The position numbers and the translations under genes were made by a program. The notes under the pieces are model-generated. The model had not been told where the DNA came from. It saw only the letters and a program-made list of their open reading frames with translations, and did not search any database. Positions 1 through 5,420 of a stretch of DNA of 5,420 nt are shown one piece after another (the first letter of the stretch is position 1; the number at the start of each line of letters is the position of its first letter). The stretch spans positions 1 through 5,420 of the forward strand of contig JAKAML010000123.1 of assembly GCA_021812845.1 (NCBI GenBank), read 5' to 3'. This DNA is from Pseudomonadota bacterium (GTDB lineage: Bacteria > Pseudomonadota > Alphaproteobacteria > Rhizobiales > Hyphomicrobiaceae).

Positions 1-2186
1 CCCTCCGCCCCGGCCCGCTTCGCCAGCTCGTCGAACTCGCGCGCCTGCGGCTGCATCCGGCCGCCGCCGCGCGCCACGAGCAGCGCCAGCGCATAGGAGC
101 GCCGGCCGCTGGCCAGGCCTGGGGGCAGCTCGCGCGCGATGCGCACCAGCGCCGCCGCCGCCGGACGTATGATTTTCGACGAGAGACGGCGCGCCAGGTT
201 GCGCTCGATGCTCGGCCGGGCCGTGGTGCCGTCGAGCGCGCGCGACAGGAACAGCTCGGGCGCCCTCATGCCGCCGCGTTCGAGAGCGGCGGCGATGGCA
301 GGCGTCACGAATGCCGACGCGACGGCCTCGATGACGGCCTCGACACCGCCGGCCCAGCGGTCGGCCACCGCCTGCACGGGTGCCAGGGAACCATCGGCAG
401 AGAGCGCGTAGTCGGCGATCACCGCACCGGACGATGCGCCGCCGAGCTCGACGCTCACGACGCGCAGGCCGGGCGCCGGCGCCGCGGCGCGCGACAACGC
501 GGCGACGAACGGGCGCGCCTCATTGCCGTAGCGCAGCGCGATCTCGCGCCGCACCGCGAACATCTGGGCCGCGACATCCGTGCCCGGAACGAGCCCGGTC
601 TCCGGTCGCGGCGGCGCGCCGAGCTCCTGCGCCGAGTCCCAGCCCTGCGCCTGCCAGACGAGATCGACGGCGGCGTCGAGACTTCCGAGAATGCGCTGCC
701 GCTCGAGCGGGGCCATCGCGCCGGGTACGGTGACCACGACCCGCTTCAGCCGGCGCGTACCGGCCGGCCGGCCGGCGGCCTGAGGCTGCCCGACCGCGTT
801 GACGGCCGAAACCGCTTGCAGCAGCATCTCGGCCAGAAACAGCATCAGCAGCGACGAAGGAGCGAACCGCGGCCGGACGGCCGGCGCTTTGGCGGCACCG
901 CTGTCGCTCAGCCGCGTGCCGTCCTCGGCGAGATGGGCCAGGAGGACGCCGGCGACGACCGGACCGAAGGCACCGCCATCGCCACCGTCGCGGCCGTAGC
1001 GCCACGCCTCGTCGGCGGGCGCCCGATGCTCGAGCAGCGCGGTCAGCGCCGACTGCCCGGTGACGCCCGGCGTGGCGGAGGCGCGCAGCGACAGCGCCGC
1101 CGCCTCGTGGCCGATGCGGACCAGACTGGGCCAGGCGAACGCGTCGGGGCGGCCGCTCAGCCGCGACAGGCCGGCCTCGCCGAACGGCTGCGGGGCGAAC
1201 TCGACCCGCGTCGGCAGCGGTCCGGCGTGCCGGACCACGGGATCGGTCAGGTCGCGCAGCTCGAGCGGCGTGGCATCCGAGAACGTCGGCCCCGCCGCGT
1301 CTCCGGCGCCGTGGTGGTCGACGACGACCGCCGCGGTGTCCTCGGCGCCGATGTCGAGCACGAGATCGGTCGCGGTCGCCGGCACCGCCCAGCGCCGGCT
1401 CAAGGTATCGACGAGGCGGATCTCCGGCATCGGCGCGAGGCGCGCGAGCACGTCGACCAGCACGAGATAGCGGGCGAGGTGCTCGAGCGCGAATGGCCGC
1501 GCCGCGCCGCCGTCCCGCTGCCCGGCGAAGGTGTGGCGCAGCCAGGCGTCGATCCACGGCCGGCCGGCGAACAGAGACAGATCCCGCGACGAGGAGGCGA
1601 GCTTGAACGACGCGCCGAGGATGGCGTCGTCGGCGGTGGGCGCGAGGTAGCGCCGCTCTCCGCTGCGGTCGGACGGCCCGAGGCGCGTGTCGAAGGCGAT
1701 GGCGAGCCGCAGGCTGCCGGCATTGCGGATCTCGTCCGGCGTTGCCGCGACGAACACCCTCGCCCAGTTCTCGGGACCGGCGTCGAACATCTCCGCACCG
1801 TCGGCGTCGCGACCGAGGTAGCGGAAATAAGGCAGCGGCAGCCAGCGGCCCAGGTAGCCTTGGAGGGCGGCCACCCCCGTCACCGACAGGATCTCGCCCG
1901 GCGCCAGGGCGCGGTGGGAGACCGGGTGCCAGACGATGTCGCCGCTGCCGACGCGACCGATGGGCATGAGCACCGTGCGCACGGCGCCGTCGGCTGTATA
2001 GCGGTGCTCGGTGAAGGAGCGCAGCTCCTGTGCCAGCCCCGCAGTCGGCAGCTCGAGGTCCAGGATCTGCACCCCGGATTGCGGCACGAGCCGAGCCACG
2101 GCCGGCGTGGCGTACATGCGCAGCGCCGGATCAGGATCGCCGGCGGCGATCCTGTCGTCGGTCGTCGCGATCGGTGAGTTGTCCAT
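1..2186 (-). CDS. srfB: SrfB-like protein (putative virulence factor SrfB family), N-terminal 728 residues, cut by left edge
   Basis: The frame is open from an ATG at 2186 to the window edge (728 codons, no stop), with G/C at most third positions, unlike the other frames over it. SrfB landmarks recognised by eye, in order: SGVQILDLEL near residues 37-46; WLPLPYFR 115-122; GPENWARVFV 137-146; AFDTRL 164-169; an actin-like first phosphate motif, LVLDIGAEDTA, at 275-285 (D278); LMLFLAEMLLQAVSAVNA around 446-463; VVVTVPGAM about 483-491; and a second phosphate-like motif, VSVELGGASSG, at 577-587. Family members are roughly 1000 residues, so about 70% is visible. The family is named from a Salmonella SsrB-regulated locus, and its biochemical role is poorly defined. 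There is no signal peptide or obvious membrane segment, so it is probably cytoplasmic. No good Shine-Dalgarno precedes ATG 2186; Met24 (2117) is an alternative start. A srfC-like gene would be expected beyond the left edge. Odd features: both phosphate loops depart from the usual DIGNSRT and DIGGGTTD forms. The family call is fairly sure; the function is not. Confidence 0.75.
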   Translation of the reverse strand, partial: MDNSPIATTDDRIAAGDPDPALRMYATPAVARLVPQSGVQILDLELPTAGLAQELRSFTEHRYTADGAVRTVLMPIGRVGSGDIVWHPVSHRALAPGEILSVTGVAALQGYLGRWLPLPYFRYLGRDADGAEMFDAGPENWARVFVAATPDEIRNAGSLRLAIAFDTRLGPSDRSGERRYLAPTADDAILGASFKLASSSRDLSLFAGRPWIDAWLRHTFAGQRDGGAARPFALEHLARYLVLVDVLARLAPMPEIRLVDTLSRRWAVPATATDLVLDIGAEDTAAVVVDHHGAGDAAGPTFSDATPLELRDLTDPVVRHAGPLPTRVEFAPQPFGEAGLSRLSGRPDAFAWPSLVRIGHEAAALSLRASATPGVTGQSALTALLEHRAPADEAWRYGRDGGDGGAFGPVVAGVLLAHLAEDGTRLSDSGAAKAPAVRPRFAPSSLLMLFLAEMLLQAVSAVNAVGQPQAAGRPAGTRRLKRVVVTVPGAMAPLERQRILGSLDAAVDLVWQAQGWDSAQELGAPPRPETGLVPGTDVAAQMFAVRREIALRYGNEARPFVAALSRAAAPAPGLRVVSVELGGASSGAVIADYALSADGSLAPVQAVADRWAGGVEAVIEAVASAFVTPAIAAALERGGMRAPELFLSRALDGTTARPSIERNLARRLSSKIIRPAAAALVRIARELPPGLASGRRSYALALLVARGGGRMQPQAREFDELAKRAGAE

Positions 2187-2467
2187 CCCGGAACGCAGCC
2201 CAATTTCGATTGTCCGGCACGGCCTCCAGCCGGGCCCCTGCGCCACGTCTCGGGTGACTGCGCCCGCCGCCGCTGCCGCGGCGCACCGTCGGTCGCGGCC
2301 TCCCTTGGCCCCCCGCCCCGCCCACTCGCGTGCCCTGGGCTCGGGAGCACGGCTGCCGGTGCGCCTACCCGGCACGCGGCACACGCGGTCCGATTGCCCA
2401 CGAGTGGGGCGCGAGCCACGCGCTCGAACCCCTTCCGCCGCATCGGAGCCACTATCGCTGAACGGCC

Positions 2468-2497
2468 GTTACACTGCAACCCACGGACGTTTATAAC
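2468..2497 (+). promoter_or_regulatory. Possible weak sigma70-type promoter in an AT-rich patch
   Basis: GTTACA (2468-2473, four of six to TTGACA) is followed after 18 bases by TATAAC (2492-2497, five of six to TATAAT), in one of the few AT-rich patches of the window. No convincing gene follows directly on the plus strand. The same patch also reads TATAAA on the minus strand (2495-2490), with only a poor -35 match, AATGCA, 17 bases upstream, so it might instead drive the SrfB-like gene about 300 bases away. In such GC-rich DNA an AT-rich patch is suggestive, but direction and activity are unproven. Confidence 0.25.
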
Positions 2498-2807
2498 AAA
2501 GTCGGAGATTATTGCATTTTTGCCACATACAGACGCCGCGGCTGCGCGGCGCGGACCGCCGTGCCGCCCTCCGCCGCAGCGGCACTCGAATGCGACGCAA
2601 ATTCTCGCCGCCTGTCGTGCGCCGCCGGCGAGAGGGCAGATTCGTCATGTATTGCAAGAAGCCATCCGGAAGGATTACGGGGCGGCAGGAGAAGATTTGT
2701 TTCTCGACACCCCGTTGCGATTTCGACCCGGGAAGACCAAGAGTGGGTTCCCGCCCGACTGATTCTCGATGTCAGGTCACGTCGGGAGTCGGGTGTGTGT
2801 TGATTTT

Positions 2808-2823
2808 CCACAACTGAGTGTGG
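2808..2823. promoter_or_regulatory. Inverted repeat, upstream operator candidate
   Basis: CCACA (2808-2812) and TGTGG (2819-2823) form a perfect 5-bp inverted repeat around a 6-base spacer, just upstream of the extended -10 element. TGTGG occurs again at 2838-2842 and 2851-2855, so the motif is iterated through the promoter. The size and position fit a dimeric transcription-factor site. The regulator is unknown and no regulator gene is visible. Confidence 0.3.
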
Positions 2824-2848
2824 CACGTCGCACAATCTGTGGTAGAAT
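2819..2848 (+). promoter_or_regulatory. Probable extended -10 promoter for the tolC-hlyD unit
   Basis: TGGTAGAAT at 2840-2848 contains the TGn extension followed by TAGAAT (five of six to TATAAT). The region 16-18 bases upstream (about 2819-2826, TGTGGCAC) is a poor -35, which is normal for extended -10 promoters. Transcription would start near 2855 and leave a leader of about 155 bases before the tolC-like ATG at 3012. The element lies inside inverted repeats that look like operator sites, which supports a regulated promoter. No other promoter this good is seen before 3012. Confidence 0.45.
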
Positions 2849-2852
2849 TGTG
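2831..2852. promoter_or_regulatory. Inverted repeat straddling the -10 element, operator candidate
   Basis: CACAAT (2831-2836) and ATTGTG (2847-2852) are perfect inverted 6-bp half-sites with a 10-base spacer that holds most of the extended -10 element; the -10 hexamer overlaps the right half. A bound dimer here would be expected to block RNA polymerase, suggesting repression of the downstream export genes. This is read directly from the sequence; the regulatory role is inferred. Confidence 0.35.
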
Positions 2853-3011
2853 TGGCGTCACCGATCGCATCCTCCTCGCCGGTCGCCACGGCTCACCGGA
2901 CGTTCTCCGGCCGTCGGCACGGCTCCGCCGTTGGTTCCCGGCCACCCGCCGGCTTCCAGCGCTTGTTGCGTCCTTTGCGTCCCAGACAGCCGCAAGCACC
3001 GACAGGCGACC

Positions 3012-4535
3012 ATGTTTCCGCGATTGCACCGCACACTGCTGCTCGGCACGGCCGCGTTCCTGACCGCCGGATGCATGATCCGTCCCGATCCCTTGACGGA
3101 GGAGGCGCTCAACACCGCCGCCTGGCGCAACCAGCAGCAGGTCACCGCGGACCAGGAGCCGCTCGCGAGCAAGGTCGACCTCTACGAGGCGATGGCCCGT
3201 GCGCTCAAATACAACCTCGATCACCGGGTCGAGATCGCGGAGCAGTCGCTGCGACTCGGCGAGCTCGATCTCGCCCACTTCAGCCTGCTCCCGAACGCCG
3301 TCGCCAACAGCGGCTATGCGGCGCGCGACAACTTCAATGCGTCGTCGAGCTTCAACCTGACGACGAACACGCAGAACTTCGCCGCCTCCACGAGCCAGGA
3401 GAAGCACATCTCGACGGCCGACATCGGCTTTACCTGGAACGTGCTCGACTTCGGGTTGTCGCTGGTCCGCGCCCGCCAGGCCGCCGACAAGGTGCTGGTG
3501 CAGGAGGAGCTCAGGCGCAAGGTCATGCACCGCATCGTCGAGGACGTCCGCAGCGCCTACTGGCGGGCGGTCAGCGCCGACCGGCTGATGCTGCGGCTCA
3601 CCGAGCTCGAGGGACAGACGCGATCGGCGCTCAAGGAAAGCCGGTCGCTCTACGAGCAGCGCCAGACCTCGCCGATCACCGCGCTGACCTACGAGCGCGA
3701 GTTGGTCGAGATCAAGGTCAAGATCGGCGAAGTGCAGCGCGAGCTCAACACCGCCAAGGCCCAGCTCGCCGCGCTCATGAACGTGGCGCCCGGAACCGCG
3801 TTGACGCTCGTCGGCGCGCCGCCGAGCGCCGGCCCGCTCGAGCTCCAGGCCGACCTCAAGGAGATGATGTCGACGGCGGTTTTCAACCGGCCGGAGCTCA
3901 GGGAGCTCGAGTACAGGCTCAGGATCAACGAGCACGAGGCCGATGCCGCGCTGCTCGAGCTGCTCCCCGGGCTGCAGCTACATGCCGGATCTAATTTCGA
4001 CAGCAATGATTTCCTGCTCAATGCCGAGTGGGTCAACTGGGGCGCGAAGGCGAGCTGGAACCTCATCAAGGTGTTCAACTACCCGGCCCGGCGCGAGGTG
4101 ACGGAGCGGCAGGACGACCTCTTGCGGACGCGCGGGCTCGCCTTGACCATGGCGGTCATGACCCAGGTCCACGTCAGCCGGATCCGGTTCCTGCACGCGC
4201 GGAAGGAACTCATGACGGCGGCCGAGTACCGCGACGTCCAGACCCGGCTCGTCGAGCAGATGCGCACCGAGGCCGCCGCCGACCGCATCAGCCGCCAGAC
4301 GCTGATCCGCGAAGAAATGAACACGCTCGTCGCCGAGGCCAAGCACGACATCGCCTATGCGGCGCTGCAAAACGCCTATGCCAACCTGTTCTCCTCGATG
4401 GGGCTCGACCCCTACGCATGGGAGCTGGACCGTGGCTCGAGCGTCGCCGCCCTGGCGGAGCAACTGCGGGCGCTCTGGATCGAGCGCGGCGATCTCAACG
4501 CGGGTTGGAAGCGGCGGCTCGCGGCCGCGCCGTAG
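3012..4535 (+). CDS. TolC-family outer-membrane efflux lipoprotein
   Basis: The complete 507-residue protein would act as the outer-membrane channel of a tripartite export system. The N-terminus has basic residues, a hydrophobic stretch and a lipobox, LTAGC, with the lipidated cysteine at residue 21. This fixes the start at ATG 3012, although the frame is open further upstream; a weak AGG sits 5 bases before the ATG. The usual two-fold OEP architecture is visible. The first helix pair begins VDLYEAMARALKYN (55-68), a beta segment lies near 97-150, and a long helical stretch contains AYWRA (182-186) and YEQRQTSPITALTYEREL (214-231). The second repeat starts at NRPELRELEYRL (292-303), with a beta segment near 320-355 and long helices from about 361 to 460, closing with LFSSMGLDPYAW (459-470). 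The total is close to the family's usual 450-520 residues. A tail of about 37 residues ends in a basic segment and is less conserved in type. The adaptor gene follows 145 bases downstream in the same direction. The substrate cannot be told from sequence. Confidence 0.9.
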   Translation: MFPRLHRTLLLGTAAFLTAGCMIRPDPLTEEALNTAAWRNQQQVTADQEPLASKVDLYEAMARALKYNLDHRVEIAEQSLRLGELDLAHFSLLPNAVANSGYAARDNFNASSSFNLTTNTQNFAASTSQEKHISTADIGFTWNVLDFGLSLVRARQAADKVLVQEELRRKVMHRIVEDVRSAYWRAVSADRLMLRLTELEGQTRSALKESRSLYEQRQTSPITALTYERELVEIKVKIGEVQRELNTAKAQLAALMNVAPGTALTLVGAPPSAGPLELQADLKEMMSTAVFNRPELRELEYRLRINEHEADAALLELLPGLQLHAGSNFDSNDFLLNAEWVNWGAKASWNLIKVFNYPARREVTERQDDLLRTRGLALTMAVMTQVHVSRIRFLHARKELMTAAEYRDVQTRLVEQMRTEAAADRISRQTLIREEMNTLVAEAKHDIAYAALQNAYANLFSSMGLDPYAWELDRGSSVAALAEQLRALWIERGDLNAGWKRRLAAAP

Positions 4536-4627
4536 GCCACCGGTCCAGGTCTGGTCGCGAAATGTCAGGCGGGGCACGCCGTTGTGCAAGTCCGCGACGA
4601 CCGGCTCTTAAGTCTTGGTCAGTGATT

Positions 4628-4656
4628 GCCCCGCAATAGTACGGCCGAGGCGGGGC
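4628..4656 (+). other. GC hairpin in the tolC-hlyD gap
   Basis: GCCCCGC (4628-4634) and GCGGGGC (4650-4656) are perfect 7-bp complements around a 15-base loop, ending 24 bases before the adaptor ATG. There is no following run of T, so it is not a standard intrinsic terminator. It could stabilise or process the message, or tune expression of the adaptor relative to the channel. In DNA this GC-rich a chance hairpin is quite possible. Confidence 0.3.
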
Positions 4657-4680
4657 GCATGGTCCCGCGCAGTCTGACGG

Positions 4681-5420
4681 ATGGGTTGCATGGGTTCGTT
4701 CGACAATCCGGACCGGACGCCGCGCCGGGGGGCGATGGCCGCCGCGATGGCCATTGCGGCCGCCGTCTCGCCGTCGATCGCGGCCGCAGAGGCCGGCCCC
4801 GGCGAGGAGATCCCGATCCGCGGCGTCGTGAGAGCCGTGGACCAGGCCGCGATCTCGACCGATCTCGGCGCGCGCGTGCTCAGCATCGCCCGCCGCGAGG
4901 GCGAGACCTTCAAGGCCGGCGAGCAGCTGATGGCGTTCGACTGCCGCCGGCCGCGCGCCGAGGCGGCGAGCGCCGAGGCGGTCCATCGCGAGATGCGGCT
5001 CACGCTCGACAGCAATGTTCATCTCGAAAAGCATCAGGCCATTGGCCGGCACGACGTCGAGATTTCCAAGTCCCGCGTGGCCAAGGCCGCGGCGGAGGCG
5101 GAGGCGCTCAAGGCGCGGCTCGACCAGTGCGAGGTGTTCGCACCCTTCGACGGCCGGGTGGCGGTGCTCGGCGTGCAGGTGCACGAGGTGCCCGCGCCGG
5201 GAAAGCCGTTCCTGTCGATCGTCGGTGACCGCCGGCTCGAGGTCGAGCTGATCGTGCCCTCGTCCTGGCTGACGTGGCTCAAGGTCGGCGCCGAGTTCGC
5301 GTTTGCGATCGACGAGACGGGGCGCAGCCATCCGATGACCGTCACGCGCCTGGGCGCGACCGTCGACCCCGTGAGCCAGATGATCAAGGTCATCGCCGTG
5401 ATGGACGCGGGGGCCGGCGA
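4681..5420 (+). CDS. HlyD/membrane-fusion-family periplasmic adaptor, N-terminal 246 residues, cut by right edge
   Basis: The protein would bridge an inner-membrane transporter and the TolC-like channel. An in-frame TGA at 4675-4677 limits the start to ATG 4681 or a later one; ATG 4690 (Met4) is a near-equal choice, as neither has a strong Shine-Dalgarno. A signal peptide is visible: basic RR at 15-16, an alanine-rich core at 18-35 and a probable cleavage near AAA-EAG (34-39). There is no lipobox. The first lipoyl half runs about 47-88 (RGVV...AISTDLGARVLSI...GETFKAGEQLMAFDC). A short alpha-hairpin of about 60 residues covers 89-149. The second lipoyl half is about 150-181, with APFDGRVAVLGV at 154-165 and PGKPFLSIV at 173-181. 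A beta-barrel begins near 186, with VPSSWLTWLKVG (192-203), FAIDETG (208-214) and VDPVSQMIKV (228-237). It lies 145 bases after the tolC-like gene on the same strand, consistent with one operon. The transported substrate and the energising partner are not visible. Confidence 0.88.
   Translation, partial: MGCMGSFDNPDRTPRRGAMAAAMAIAAAVSPSIAAAEAGPGEEIPIRGVVRAVDQAAISTDLGARVLSIARREGETFKAGEQLMAFDCRRPRAEAASAEAVHREMRLTLDSNVHLEKHQAIGRHDVEISKSRVAKAAAEAEALKARLDQCEVFAPFDGRVAVLGVQVHEVPAPGKPFLSIVGDRRLEVELIVPSSWLTWLKVGAEFAFAIDETGRSHPMTVTRLGATVDPVSQMIKVIAVMDAGAG

Larger units (their letters stand above)
2187..3011. other. Divergent intergenic region without a convincing gene
   Basis: About 825 bases separate the leftward SrfB-like gene from the rightward tolC-like gene. 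Open frames here are short, arginine/proline-rich and lack family-like segments. The first part (about 2221-2470) is very GC-rich and featureless apart from weak short inverted repeats such as TGCCGG/CCGGCA at 2354-2374. A more AT-rich patch lies near 2490-2530. Another stretch of mixed composition (about 2640-2760) has less biased codon use than the flanking genes. The probable promoter and operator-like repeats of the export operon lie at 2808-2852. The remaining 150 or so bases form a GC-rich leader with small hairpins, such as CCGGA/TCCGG at 2896-2910, and a direct repeat of CACGGCTC at 2887 and 2918. The length is unusual for such a compact genome segment. It could hide a small RNA or a decayed gene, but nothing can be named. 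Confidence 0.6.

Noticed and set aside
761..775. Tandem CGGC repeat (about 3.75 units) inside the SrfB-like gene
   Set aside because: It is short and in a codon context that simply encodes Gly/Arg/Pro/Ala. It could be a slippage spot, but there is no sign of frame disruption.
520..1557. Minus-strand open frame of 345 codons in another register
   Set aside because: The product is dominated by arginine and alanine and lacks motifs. The register that begins at 2186 stays open throughout and carries the recognisable motifs.
816..2177. Long plus-strand open frame (453 codons) over the SrfB-like gene
   Set aside because: It is antisense to a frame with SrfB motifs. Its product is rich in R, G, Q and A without any family-like segment, typical of an antisense shadow in GC-rich DNA.
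2400..2440. tRNA-like TTCGAGC on the minus strand
   Set aside because: The flanking bases do not form a T stem, and no anticodon or acceptor stem could be found.
2535..2550. GCCGCG/CGCGGC hairpin as a terminator
   Set aside because: There is no T run on either strand after the stem, and no gene ends nearby.
2821..2836. TGGCAC resembling a sigma54 -24 element
   Set aside because: The required -12 TTGC at the right spacing is absent; the following bases are ACAATC.
2509..2889. Minus-strand 126-codon frame in the intergenic region
   Set aside because: It overlaps the best promoter and operator-like repeats, has no ribosome site and resembles no family I know.
2772..3935. Minus-strand open frame of 387 codons over the tolC-like gene
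   Set aside because: It is the mirror of a clear TolC-family protein; the composition is low-complexity, with no domain seen.
4495..5331. Minus-strand open frame of 278 codons over the adaptor gene
   Set aside because: It is antisense to a clear HlyD-family sequence and has no recognisable content.

Overview
The window is very GC-rich and densely coding, with almost every third codon position G or C. It holds Gram-negative envelope genes: an outer-membrane TolC-type lipoprotein and a periplasmic HlyD-type adaptor. Together with the style of the adaptor, this suggests a high-GC Pseudomonadota, possibly an alphaproteobacterium. The taxon is an inference from composition and family resemblance; no marker gene is present.

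Layout. (1) Positions 2186 to 1, minus strand: one uninterrupted reading frame of 728 codons that runs off the left edge. I recognise it as a divergent member of the SrfB family (annotated 'virulence factor SrfB'). (2) Positions 2187-3011: about 825 bases with no convincing gene. The stretch contains a more AT-rich patch near 2490-2530 and, near 2800-2855, a probable extended -10 promoter embedded in inverted repeats and reading rightward. (3) Positions 3012-4535, plus strand: a complete 507-residue TolC-family outer-membrane lipoprotein. (4) Positions 4536-4680: a 145-base gap with a 7-bp GC hairpin. (5) Positions 4681-5420, plus strand: the first 246 residues of a periplasmic adaptor of the HlyD/membrane-fusion family, cut by the right edge.

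How they may work together. The lipoprotein and the adaptor are two parts of a tripartite export machine (outer-membrane channel and periplasmic bridge). The energising inner-membrane part is not visible and is expected, if present, beyond the right edge. The SrfB-like gene is transcribed away from them out of the same intergenic region, so the two units may share regulation. SrfB proteins resemble the actin/Hsp70 ATPase fold, but both phosphate-loop motifs here look altered, which may mean a non-catalytic or changed nucleotide-binding role. A functional link between the SrfB-like unit and the exporter is the most interesting hypothesis here, and it rests only on gene adjacency.

All family assignments were made by reading motifs, without database searches. 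No RNA genes, insertion sequences or CRISPR arrays were seen.
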